A stretch of 64,000 bases of DNA from Rubrivivax sp. (GTDB taxonomy: Bacteria > Pseudomonadota > Gammaproteobacteria > Burkholderiales > Burkholderiaceae_C), in contig JADJYX010000001.1 in the NCBI GenBank assembly GCA_016719535.1, positions 62,001 through 126,000 on the forward strand, given 5' to 3'. The notes below the pieces were generated by a model. The model was not told where the DNA came from, did not search any database, and saw only the letters and a program-made list of their open reading frames with translations. Within the stretch, counting starts at the first letter, position 1, and the number at the start of each line of letters is the position of its first letter. Below are positions 1 through 6,630 of this stretch, piece after piece. Both the position numbers and the translations under genes were made by a program.

Positions 1-1
1 C

Positions 2-3000
2 GTGAGGCCCATGCGGTGCCTGCGGCGGCTGTGGCTGGCGGCGTGGCTGACGCTCGGCGCGCCGGGGCTGGTCTGGGGCCAACTGCCGCAGCAAGAGATC
101 GATCGCCTGTTCCAGTCGTTGCGCGACACCGGAGCGTCCATCAGCGCTGCCGACTGGTCCGGCTGCCTGGCCACCTTGGACAAGACCACCGAGCTGGCGT
201 ACCGCACCTGGGTGCAGGCTTCGATCAGCTGGTTCGGCGTGCGCATGCGATGCCAGGCGCGCGTGATGCAGGGCCAGGGCCAGGTGATCACGGCCGAGCT
301 CATCAAGCGCCTCACCGAGCCGGTGATGTCCCACCTGGCCCGCATGCCACCGGACGCCGAACGCCGCAGCGGATCGCGCATCCTCGTGCTGCAAGTCAAG
401 TGGGCGCTGATGCGCGACCTGGGTCTGCTGGCGCAGGCCGAACAGGAAGAACTGCAGACGGTGCAGGCACTGCTGCAGGCCGACCAGGCGGGCCAGCGCG
501 GCGTGGTGCGCGAAGACCTCAACCGGTGGGCCCATTCGTACTACGGCCTGCACGAGCTGCTGCCGCAGATCCAGTCGCGGCTGCAGTGGGTGAGCGAACG
601 CGACGGGCCGGGCAGCCGCTGGGCCATCATCCTGCACCGCGCCGTGGCCTTTGCGCACCGCTCGGCCGACCGCAACGCCGAAGCCCTGGCCGTCATCGAC
701 GAGGCGGCCCGGCTGGCGCGGCAGCACCACCCCGACGACACGGCGCTGCACGGCTGGATCGCGGGTGAACGTGCGCCTTGCCTGGCCGCCAACGGCCTGT
801 GGCTGGAAGCCCGCGACGAGTTCATCGTGCTGCGCGACGAGATGCTGGCGCTGAACCCGCCCGACCACGGCAACCTGATGCGCATGAACTACCACCTGGC
901 CGGCATCGCCAACATCCTGGGCGATCACGAACAGGCCGAAGCCTATGCCGAAGCCGCTGAACGCCATGCGCAAGCATCGACATTGCCCAACGATCGGCAG
1001 GAAGTCGGCGTGGCACACATGCACCGCGCCGAGGCCCGCATGCTGCGCGGCGTGCCCGGCGCCGTGGACGAATTGCGCCGAGAACTCGAGCGCAACACAC
1101 CCGGCGACGGCGGCACCGGCGCACCGGCCTTCGGCCTGGCCAAGTTGGCCCGGCGCACCGGTGATGCCGCGTTGCAGCACTGGTCCCGAGACTTTCTGGA
1201 CCGCCACGCCGAGTACCGGCTGCAGCCCATGCAGCCTTCGCGCGCGCTGGTCGACATCGCCAATGCCTGGGCCGCGGCCTCCCAAGACCCGAGCCGCGCG
1301 CGGCATCGGCTCGACCGGGCGCTGGCCCGCAGCCTGAGCGGCCGCGACCCATCGGTCGGCGTGCAGAGTGCCTTCGCCATGGCGCGTGCCCTTTCCCCAA
1401 CGCAACCCGAGATGGCACTGTGGTGGTTCAAGCGCGGCGCCAACGACTTGCAAAGACTTCGGCAGCTGGGCCGCGCCGGGCAGGACGAAGGCATGCACCG
1501 CCTGACCCTGGTTGACCACGAGGCCGACCTGCGGGCCTTCATCGCCCTGCTCATCGACGAAGGCCGATACCTCGAAGCCCGCGATGCCACCCGCGTGCTG
1601 CGTGAAGAGGAGCTGCACGACTTCACCCGCCGCTCGCGCCGGCGCGCGGCGGCGGCGCGTGGCGAGGCGCTGGCGCTGACCCCCCAGGAGAAGTCTTTCG
1701 AGGCGGCCCTGCTGCCGCTGGTGCAGCGCCTGCGCCACGAACAGGCCCTGGCCGACGGCCGAGCCCGGCCCGCCCCGCTGGAGACGCGATCCAAAGGGTG
1801 GCTGGACGACCCGGTCACCGAGGCCGTGATCGACCAGGCCCAGCAAGACCTGCGCAGCCTGCTCGACGGAGCCGCTGCAGGCGCAGCCACCGGCACCGCC
1901 GCGCGGCAGCTGGCCCCGCGCGCCAGCCTGCCGCCCCGTGACACGGCGCGCCTGCAGTACTTCGTGCGCGACGACAGGCTGGACATCCTGCTCACCACCG
2001 CCCAGGGCTGGCGCCGCAGCCGTGTGGACATCGGCCGCGTGGAACTGAACCGCCGCGTGCACGCCTGGCGCGCCGCCCTGCTCAACCCGGCCGCCGATGC
2101 GCTGGCCGGCGCGCGCGAGTTCCACGACCTGTTGATCCGCCCCGTGCAGGCCCGGCTGCGCGACGTGCGCCACCTGCAGCTGAGCCTGGACGGTGCGCTG
2201 CGCTACCTGCCCATGGCCGCCTTGCACGACGGCCGGCAGCACCTGGTGCAGCGCTACACGCTGGTGATGGACGACGGCATCCAGGCGCCAGCCGGCCGGC
2301 CCGCAGCCGGCGCCCGGCCGGCCGGCAACGCCGTGCGGCTGGCCGCCTTCGGCCGCACCGCGCCCGACACCCACCACTCGGCACTGCCGGGCGTGGAAGC
2401 CGAGCTGAGGGCGCTGGCCAGGATCGGGCAACGGGCGCGACCGTCCGCCCCGGGCGCGGTGCAGGTGCTGCAGGACGCATCCTTCACCGCCCAGGCTTTG
2501 CACGACACGCTGGCCGCTGCGCCGGCGGTGGTGCACATCGCCTCGCACTTTTACCTGGCGGCGGCCGACGAGGAGTCGTCCTACCTGCTGCTGGGCGACG
2601 GCCACCGCCTGCCGCTGGCACGGCTGGCGCAACTGCCCTGGCACCAGGTGGGCCTGGTGGCGCTGTCGGCCTGCGACAGCGCGGTGGGCGACGCATCGCG
2701 CCAGGGGCGTGAATTCAACGGCCTGTCGGGCGTGCTGCGGCAGGCCGGCGTGGGCAATGTGCTGGCCAGCCTGTGGCCGATCGCCGATGCGTCCACGGCC
2801 GCCTTCATGGCCGAGTTCTACCGTCCCATGGCCGACAGCGGCCGGGCGGCAGGGCCGTTGCCGGATGCCACCTGGCTGACGATGGCGCAGCGCCGCTGGC
2901 TGGTGCGGCACGCCGGCGGCGCGCAGGCGCACCCCTACCACTGGGCGGCGTTTGCGTGGTGGGGCAGCGGGTCGCCAGACAGGCTCACCGGAAGCAAGCG

Positions 3001-3007
3001 CCGATAG
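2..3007 (+). CDS. CHAT-domain protein with TPR-like repeats, exported
   Basis: Reads as a 1001-residue protein. The N-terminus has a basic stretch and a hydrophobic segment ending near VWGQ, a probable Sec signal. Residues about 100-600 are all-helical TPR-like repeats rich in Ala, Leu and Arg. The C-terminal 350 residues are a CHAT (caspase HetF-associated) domain: the catalytic dyad is visible as His849 in HIASHFYLAA and Cys891 in ALSACDSAVGD, followed by the conserved GVLRQAGVGNVLASLWPI. CHAT proteins are cysteine peptidases or their relatives in signalling and immunity. The start may be GTG at 2 or ATG at 11, or may lie outside the window because upstream sequence is missing. A secreted caspase-like protein sits 10 kb downstream, so a functional link is possible but inferred. 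Confidence 0.85.
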   Translation: MRPMRCLRRLWLAAWLTLGAPGLVWGQLPQQEIDRLFQSLRDTGASISAADWSGCLATLDKTTELAYRTWVQASISWFGVRMRCQARVMQGQGQVITAELIKRLTEPVMSHLARMPPDAERRSGSRILVLQVKWALMRDLGLLAQAEQEELQTVQALLQADQAGQRGVVREDLNRWAHSYYGLHELLPQIQSRLQWVSERDGPGSRWAIILHRAVAFAHRSADRNAEALAVIDEAARLARQHHPDDTALHGWIAGERAPCLAANGLWLEARDEFIVLRDEMLALNPPDHGNLMRMNYHLAGIANILGDHEQAEAYAEAAERHAQASTLPNDRQEVGVAHMHRAEARMLRGVPGAVDELRRELERNTPGDGGTGAPAFGLAKLARRTGDAALQHWSRDFLDRHAEYRLQPMQPSRALVDIANAWAAASQDPSRARHRLDRALARSLSGRDPSVGVQSAFAMARALSPTQPEMALWWFKRGANDLQRLRQLGRAGQDEGMHRLTLVDHEADLRAFIALLIDEGRYLEARDATRVLREEELHDFTRRSRRRAAAARGEALALTPQEKSFEAALLPLVQRLRHEQALADGRARPAPLETRSKGWLDDPVTEAVIDQAQQDLRSLLDGAAAGAATGTAARQLAPRASLPPRDTARLQYFVRDDRLDILLTTAQGWRRSRVDIGRVELNRRVHAWRAALLNPAADALAGAREFHDLLIRPVQARLRDVRHLQLSLDGALRYLPMAALHDGRQHLVQRYTLVMDDGIQAPAGRPAAGARPAGNAVRLAAFGRTAPDTHHSALPGVEAELRALARIGQRARPSAPGAVQVLQDASFTAQALHDTLAAAPAVVHIASHFYLAAADEESSYLLLGDGHRLPLARLAQLPWHQVGLVALSACDSAVGDASRQGREFNGLSGVLRQAGVGNVLASLWPIADASTAAFMAEFYRPMADSGRAAGPLPDATWLTMAQRRWLVRHAGGAQAHPYHWAAFAWWGSGSPDRLTGSKRR

Positions 3008-3046
3008 CACGCTGCGTGGATCGTCACTTGTCGCTCTCGAGCGCCA

Positions 3047-3373
3047 TCAGTTCGAGCCGAATTCGGCACCCAGGATAGCGGTGATGTCTTGGCGTTCACC
3101 CAGCAGCCGCACCACATCTAGGTGGTCCGCCCGTTCGAAGTAGCACCATTGCCGCGGGAACTTCCCCACACGCCAGGTCCGCAGCCCTGGAATGCCCAGC
3201 AACTTGCCGAGCCTCGGCGAGCCGATGCCGGGTTCGAGTTCGATCTGGTCGAGCGCGTCGTTGGTGGCCTTGGCCAGCTTCACCGCCACGCGGGTGCCAC
3301 TTTCCTGGCGGTAGTACCTGACTTCGCCCTGCTGATCGCGCAGCGCCTGCGGGCGCAGAACCGCCGGCTTCAA
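3047..3373 (-). CDS. parE: ParE/RelE-family toxin
   Basis: A 108-residue protein with the RelE/ParE fold signature: Arg/Lys-rich beta strands, the central segment LLGIPGLRTWRVGKF and the C-terminal VVRLLGERQDITAIL. ParE toxins act on DNA gyrase and RelE relatives cleave mRNA; the target here cannot be told from sequence. The proposed start is TTG at 3373, which overlaps the stop of the antitoxin by four bases (ATTGA), implying translational coupling. Reading further upstream in frame gives only antisense-like, Arg-rich sequence from the antitoxin gene, so the longer frame is rejected. It is transcribed as the second gene of an antitoxin-first operon and converges on the CHAT gene. Confidence 0.8.
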   Translation of the reverse strand: MKPAVLRPQALRDQQGEVRYYRQESGTRVAVKLAKATNDALDQIELEPGIGSPRLGKLLGIPGLRTWRVGKFPRQWCYFERADHLDVVRLLGERQDITAILGAEFGSN

Positions 3374-3621
3374 TCGACCGCGCCGCGAGCGATCGCCAGC
3401 AGATCCTTCTCGTCCGCCTTGGTGCGACGCCGGCCGGGCCCGGATGCCAGCCCTTCTTCGATCAGATCGCGAAGCCTCTTCTTGGCCTGCTCTTCCTGGT
3501 CGCGCCGGACCAGGTCGCGGATGTATTCGCTGGTGTTGCCGTAGTTGCCCGCAGCGACCCGGCTGTCGATGTATTCGCGCATCGACTCGGGCAACGCAAA
3601 GCTCATGGTGTGGCGGCTCAT
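3370..3621 (-). CDS. parD: ParD-family antitoxin (ribbon-helix-helix)
   Basis: An 83-residue protein beginning MSRHTMSFALPESMREYID, with the N-terminal beta strand and two helices of a ParD ribbon-helix-helix domain (GNYGNTSEYIRDLVRRD) and a charged C-terminal tail that normally wraps the toxin. ParD proteins neutralise ParE and repress their own operon. The first ATG at 3621 is used; an internal ATG five codons later is possible. A perfect inverted repeat lies 16 bases upstream and is the likely operator. The stop overlaps the toxin start, so the pair forms an operon. Confidence 0.85.
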   Translation of the reverse strand: MSRHTMSFALPESMREYIDSRVAAGNYGNTSEYIRDLVRRDQEEQAKKRLRDLIEEGLASGPGRRRTKADEKDLLAIARGAVD

Positions 3622-3637
3622 GGTGGGATCTTGCGCA

Positions 3638-3658
3638 GTTTGACAACCGTTGTCAAAC
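3638..3658. promoter_or_regulatory. Palindromic operator upstream of parDE
   Basis: The arms GTTTGACAAC and GTTGTCAAAC are exact reverse complements around one central base. The site lies 16 bases before parD and contains TTGACA on both strands, so it can supply a -35 hexamer in both directions (towards parD and towards the ribbon-helix-helix gene at 3735). Autorepression by ParD at such a site is standard for the family; the specific assignment is inferred. Confidence 0.6.
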
Positions 3659-3734
3659 GGCCTTTGACGTCGCGCGGCGCATGGCGGCGACCGCGCCGGC
3701 TTGGCGCGACAGGCACCCGGAGCACGTTCGATCC

Positions 3735-4511
3735 ATGGGCACCGTCACCGTCCGCCTGCCCGACGAGAAGCACCAGCGGCTGCGCGCGCTGGCTCAGAGC
3801 CGGGGCATCACCTTGACCCGCCTCATCGACGACATGACCACCGTGATGCTGGCCGGGTTCGACGCCGAGACGCGATTCAAGTTGCGTGCCGAGCGTGGTG
3901 CCGGCAAAGCCGAGCGCGGGCTGGCTTTGCTGGACAAGGCGCGGCGGCAGCGCAGCACGGAAGAGCCTCTTTTGCCGCTGACCTCATCGGCCTTGTTCGG
4001 CGTCGTGCGTTGCACGCAGCGCCATCATCAGCGATGCGTGCAGAGTGCCCAGCTTCGGCGTTTGGCCATGCCGAGGCATCGGCGGTACAGCAAAGAACTC
4101 GTCCGTCCACGGAAGGTCGATCTTCAGCTCGAGATCGAACTTGGTGTCGAAGGAGAGCCCGGCGAGGGCATAGGCCACCCGGTTGTTGGCCTGCGCGATT
4201 GCAAACTCCCCCACCTTCAAGCGACCCAGGTTCTGCGAGGTGCCGTAGGCGACCTGCACGACGACACCGTCGTCGCGAACCTCGACGGCGAGGACAAGCG
4301 CCGGCCTCGGTTTGGGGCCAGGCGCGCGGCTGGGCAGGTATGGGAAGCGACACCACACGATGTCGCCGGGCTCCGGAGGCTGCCAGGGCGTGGCAGTCAT
4401 CCGAGCAGCGTCTTGCGGGCGATGAGCTTGCCGCTGGGCAGCTTGGCCTTTGCGATGGCTTGCAGAGCCTTCAGGTCCTTGGCGCTCAAGGGGCCGTCGT
4501 CCGGCTCGTAA
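3735..4511 (+). CDS. Ribbon-helix-helix protein with aberrant read-through C-terminus
   Basis: Residues 1-75, starting MGTVTVRLPDEKHQRL, form a CopG/Arc-like ribbon-helix-helix protein almost identical to the complete 76-residue paralogue at 5536. That copy ends RRQRSTG-stop. Here the stop has been lost (RRQRSTEEPLL) and the frame runs on for about 180 residues through sequence antisense to the PemK-like toxin and its antitoxin. The tail is therefore probably not a selected protein segment, and the gene is best seen as a duplicated antitoxin whose 3' end was truncated by a rearrangement. The domain itself may still fold and bind DNA. No cognate toxin follows on this strand. Confidence 0.5.
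   Translation: MGTVTVRLPDEKHQRLRALAQSRGITLTRLIDDMTTVMLAGFDAETRFKLRAERGAGKAERGLALLDKARRQRSTEEPLLPLTSSALFGVVRCTQRHHQRCVQSAQLRRLAMPRHRRYSKELVRPRKVDLQLEIELGVEGEPGEGIGHPVVGLRDCKLPHLQATQVLRGAVGDLHDDTVVANLDGEDKRRPRFGARRAAGQVWEATPHDVAGLRRLPGRGSHPSSVLRAMSLPLGSLAFAMACRAFRSLALKGPSSGS
3775..3961 (+). repeat. Direct repeat, copy 1 (RHH gene body)
   Basis: This stretch and 5576-5762 are about 95% identical by eye and in the same orientation, offset by 1801 bases. They correspond to the shared part of the two ribbon-helix-helix genes. Similarity stops exactly where copy 1 loses its stop codon. Recombination between the copies would delete the PemK-like pair and BrnTA. Confidence 0.8.
3984..4400 (-). CDS. 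PemK/MazF-like toxin
   Basis: A 138-residue protein. The N-terminus has the PemK/MazF layout: a Gly-Asp-Ile-Val strand (PEPGDIVWCRFPYL), a proline-arginine loop (GPKPRPALVLAV) and a later TSQNL segment, as in SH3-like endoribonuclease toxins of this superfamily. Divergent from canonical MazF, so activity is not certain. It starts at ATG 4400 and overlaps the end of the upstream antitoxin gene by four bases (ATGA). Its 3' half is overlapped on the other strand by the read-through frame of the ribbon-helix-helix gene. Confidence 0.7.
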   Translation of the reverse strand: MTATPWQPPEPGDIVWCRFPYLPSRAPGPKPRPALVLAVEVRDDGVVVQVAYGTSQNLGRLKVGEFAIAQANNRVAYALAGLSFDTKFDLELKIDLPWTDEFFAVPPMPRHGQTPKLGTLHASLMMALRATHDAEQGR

Positions 4512-4672
4512 GCCGGCAAGACTTCCTCGGCCATCTTCGACAAGGCCAGGTGAACGACCTGGGTCTCCGTCACGTCGAGCTCGGCGGCGATGGCCTTGAG
4601 CGTCGACCGAGTCACCCCGTGACGGGTGTCCTTGGCGCGGAACTTCAGGAGCAGCGAGTCGGCGGTGGTCAT
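4397..4672 (-). CDS. Antitoxin partner of the PemK-like toxin
   Basis: A 91-residue protein beginning MTTADSLLLKFRAKDTRHGV. The helix pattern STLKAIAAELDVTETQVVHLALSKM resembles a ribbon-helix-helix or small HTH domain; the C-terminal half is acidic then basic, as in antitoxins with a toxin-wrapping tail. The assignment rests mainly on the four-base overlap with the PemK-like gene downstream and on operon order. The start at 4672 has an AGGA ribosome-binding site eight bases upstream. Confidence 0.6.
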   Translation of the reverse strand: MTTADSLLLKFRAKDTRHGVTRSTLKAIAAELDVTETQVVHLALSKMAEEVLPAYEPDDGPLSAKDLKALQAIAKAKLPSGKLIARKTLLG

Positions 4673-4687
4673 GGCATCCTCATGAAC

Positions 4688-4706
4688 GTATATGCACAGT
4701 ATATAC
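4688..4706 (-). promoter_or_regulatory. Probable -10 region and inverted repeat for the PemK-like operon
   Basis: Arms GTATAT and ATATAC flank a 7-base spacer. On the minus strand the site includes TATACT, a good -10 hexamer about 25 bases before the antitoxin ATG. No convincing -35 is visible. An operator role for the repeat is inferred from antitoxin autoregulation in general. Confidence 0.35.
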
Positions 4707-4974
4707 AGAGCCAGTACTCACTGGACACTGAACGTCGTCGTCGCGGCAGCCTTTGGATGGGGTTGCGCACCGGCGAGAAGCGGTGCCGTCTGAGAAGCCA
4801 GGGTCGATCGCGCGCAGCCGCGATGCTTTGCGCGGCGGCACGGCGGAGCCTTCCGCGCGCCGCAAGGCGACAGGAGGCGGGGGTGACAGCACGCTTCGCA
4901 GCGCGCCCGCCGGTCCGATTCCGCACCGGCAAACCGCGCGCTCGGAGCAAGGGCGCCGACACAGGCGCCGCTGT
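4707..4974. other. Gene-free stretch between the PemK-like and BrnTA modules
   Basis: Both flanking modules are transcribed outwards from this segment. Open frames here are Arg/Ala-rich on all strands and match no family I recognise. Nothing beyond the promoter elements at its edges can be supported. Confidence 0.5.
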
Positions 4975-4993
4975 TATGCATATTTCATGCATA
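4975..4993. promoter_or_regulatory. Inverted repeat overlapping the brnT start
   Basis: TATGCAT and ATGCATA are exact reverse complements separated by ATTTC. The right arm contains the proposed brnT start codon at 4987. A palindrome here fits an operator for the BrnTA complex, which is known to repress its own promoter; the identity of this site is inferred. Confidence 0.4.
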
Positions 4994-5268
4994 CTTCGTC
5001 GGTGGACATCGAGTTCGACCCCGTCAAGGCCAGGGCCAACCTGCACAAGCACAAGGTGAGCTTCTCGCACGCGGAACAGGCTCTCCGTGACCCGATGGCG
5101 CTGACCGTCGAGGACCCCGACGCTGAGGGGGAGCACCGCTTCGTCACCCTGGGCATGGACGCACTGGGCCGCGTGCTCGTCGTCGTTCACACGCCACGCG
5201 GGGGCCGAACCCGCTTGATCTCAGCCCGCAAGGCCAGCAAAGGCGAACTGGAGCAGTACGGTGCGTAA
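4987..5268 (+). CDS. brnT: BrnT-family ribonuclease toxin
   Basis: A 93-residue protein with the BrnT signature: an N-terminal FDPVKARANLHKHKVSF, the middle DPDAEGEHRFVTLGMD and the C-terminal RTRLISARKASKGE. BrnT is a RelE-like mRNA endonuclease neutralised by BrnA. The start at ATG 4987 lies inside a palindrome and lacks an obvious Shine-Dalgarno sequence. The 3' end overlaps the antitoxin start by eight bases, the usual toxin-first order for this system. Confidence 0.88.
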   Translation: MHTSSVDIEFDPVKARANLHKHKVSFSHAEQALRDPMALTVEDPDAEGEHRFVTLGMDALGRVLVVVHTPRGGRTRLISARKASKGELEQYGA

Positions 5269-5524
5269 GGAATACGACTTCTCGAAGGCCAAGCGGGGCG
5301 CGGTCATCCCGTCCAAGGGCAAGACCCGCATCACGATCATGCTCGACGACGACGTGATCGAGTACTTCCGCTCGAAGGCGGAGTCCGAAGGCACGGGCTA
5401 CCAGACCATGATCAATTCGGCCCTTCGCGCCGCTCTTGCGCCAGCCAAGCGCAAGGCATCCGAAGACCGACCGCTGACTGTGGCTGTACTTCGGAAAGTG
5501 TTGCGGGAAGAACTGCAGCAGTGA
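5261..5524 (+). CDS. brnA: BrnA-family antitoxin
   Basis: An 87-residue protein: N-terminal EYDFSKAKRGAVIPSKGKTR, then a ribbon-helix-helix domain (RITIMLDDDVIEYFRSKAES, followed by TGYQTMINSALRAAL). BrnA dimers bind BrnT and the operon promoter. The start is GTG at 5261, inside the last codons of brnT, so translation is coupled. The next ribbon-helix-helix gene begins immediately after its stop. Confidence 0.87.
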   Translation: MRKEYDFSKAKRGAVIPSKGKTRITIMLDDDVIEYFRSKAESEGTGYQTMINSALRAALAPAKRKASEDRPLTVAVLRKVLREELQQ

Positions 5525-5535
5525 GTGCCCCGCCC

Positions 5536-5766
5536 ATGAGCGACCTCAGGATCCGCTTGCCTCAGGACAAGCATCAGCGACTGCGTGCGCTGGCTCAGAG
5601 CCGGGGCATCACCTTGACCCGCGTCATCGACGACATGACCACGGTGATGCTGGCCGAGTTCGATGCCGAGACGCGATTCATGTTGCGTGCCGAGCGTGGT
5701 GCCGGCAAGGCCGAGCGGGGGCTGGCCCTGCTGGACAAGGCGAGGCGGCAGCGCAGCACAGGGTAG
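5536..5766 (+). CDS. Ribbon-helix-helix protein (intact paralogue)
   Basis: A 76-residue CopG/Arc-like protein starting MSDLRIRLPQDKHQRL, with the DNA-binding strand at the N-terminus and helices SRGITLTRVIDDMTTVMLAEF. The C-terminus is Arg/Lys-rich and ends RRQRSTG. A GTG at 5521 overlapping the brnA stop is an alternative start, but the paralogue at 3735 begins at the position of ATG 5536. No toxin partner follows, so it is an orphan antitoxin-like regulator, possibly cotranscribed with brnTA. Confidence 0.75.
   Translation: MSDLRIRLPQDKHQRLRALAQSRGITLTRVIDDMTTVMLAEFDAETRFMLRAERGAGKAERGLALLDKARRQRSTG
5576..5762 (+). repeat. Direct repeat, copy 2 (RHH gene body)
   Basis: Partner of 3775-3961, same orientation, about 95% identical by eye. 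This copy keeps the original stop codon (TAG at 5764-5766) and is taken as the ancestral form. Confidence 0.8.
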
Positions 5767-5924
5767 CCGCGCTTGCCCGGCGTGCTTGTGCGGAGAGGCA
5801 CAGGGGCATCCGGCGAATCGCCTTCATGACGTGCTGTCAGGCACAACGCATCGCCTGCGCGGAGCCCGCTCGCCTCGAAAGTCGCTGACTCGGAAGTCGG
5901 CATCCAATGCCGCACAATGACCAT

Positions 5925-6215
5925 ATGCGGCCGTCCGAACGCCTGAAACTGCATCGCGCCCAGGTGCTGGCAATGGCCCACGCGCGCGGTGCGACCAACG
6001 TGCGCGTATTCGGCTCGGCGGCGCGCGGTGCCGACCGCGACGACAGCGATCTGGACTTGCTGGTGGCCTGGCCGGGAGAGCGGTCCTTGCTGGACCTGGT
6101 GGGCCTGCAGCTGGATCTGCAGGAGGCTCTGGGTATCCGCGTGGACCTGGCGACCGAGCGGGAACTGCACCCGCTGCTGCGTGACCGCATCCTGGCCGAG
6201 GCCGTGGCGCTGTGA
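5925..6215 (+). CDS. mntA: MntA-type nucleotidyltransferase antitoxin
   Basis: A 96-residue minimal nucleotidyltransferase. The catalytic motif is clear: VFGSAARGADRDDSDLDLLV, i.e. GSxxRG followed by the DxD pair. MntA AMPylates a tyrosine on HepT and so silences it. The start at 5925 gives MRPSERLKLH, the usual beginning for the family; an ATG at 5907 would add six residues. The 3' end overlaps hepT by four bases. Confidence 0.88.
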   Translation: MRPSERLKLHRAQVLAMAHARGATNVRVFGSAARGADRDDSDLDLLVAWPGERSLLDLVGLQLDLQEALGIRVDLATERELHPLLRDRILAEAVAL

Positions 6216-6544
6216 ACGAACGCGACCGGCTCTACTTGTCGCACGTGGCCTCGGCCATCGACGCGGCGCGCAGCTTCACCGTCGACGGGCGAGACGCCTT
6301 CATGGCGGACCTGAAGACCCAGAGCGCGGTCATCCGCCAGATCGAGGTCATCGGCGAGGCCGTCAAGCGGCTGAGCGACGAGGCGAAGAACGCGGAGCCT
6401 GCGGTGCCCTGGCGCCTGATCGCGGGTACGCGCGATCGCCTGATCCATGGTTACTTCCAGGTCGACCTGACCGCCGTGTGGTCCATGGTCGAGCATGACC
6501 TGGGGCCGCTGCGGGCGGCGGTCGATCGGCTGCTGACACGCTGA
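6212..6544 (+). CDS. hepT: HepT-type HEPN ribonuclease toxin
   Basis: A 110-residue all-helical HEPN protein. The ribonuclease motif RX4H followed by Y is present as RDRLIHGYF, where the Tyr is the residue AMPylated by MntA in characterised systems. The N-terminus YLSHVASAIDAARSF is typical. The start is GTG at 6212, coupled to mntA. A decayed copy of the first 40 residues is found at 12284. Confidence 0.9.
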   Translation: MNERDRLYLSHVASAIDAARSFTVDGRDAFMADLKTQSAVIRQIEVIGEAVKRLSDEAKNAEPAVPWRLIAGTRDRLIHGYFQVDLTAVWSMVEHDLGPLRAAVDRLLTR

Positions 6545-6630
6545 TCTTCTCAGCGGCCCGCAGCATTGCCGGTCAACCGTGGGGCGGGCGCAACTCGTCT
6601 CGGCTTCGGTCGCACGGCCGCGCCCGCAGC

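Noticed and set aside
4688..4706. Possible LexA box
   Set aside because: Needs CTGT-N8-ACAG on one strand; the site has CTGT and ACAG-like pieces at the wrong spacing.
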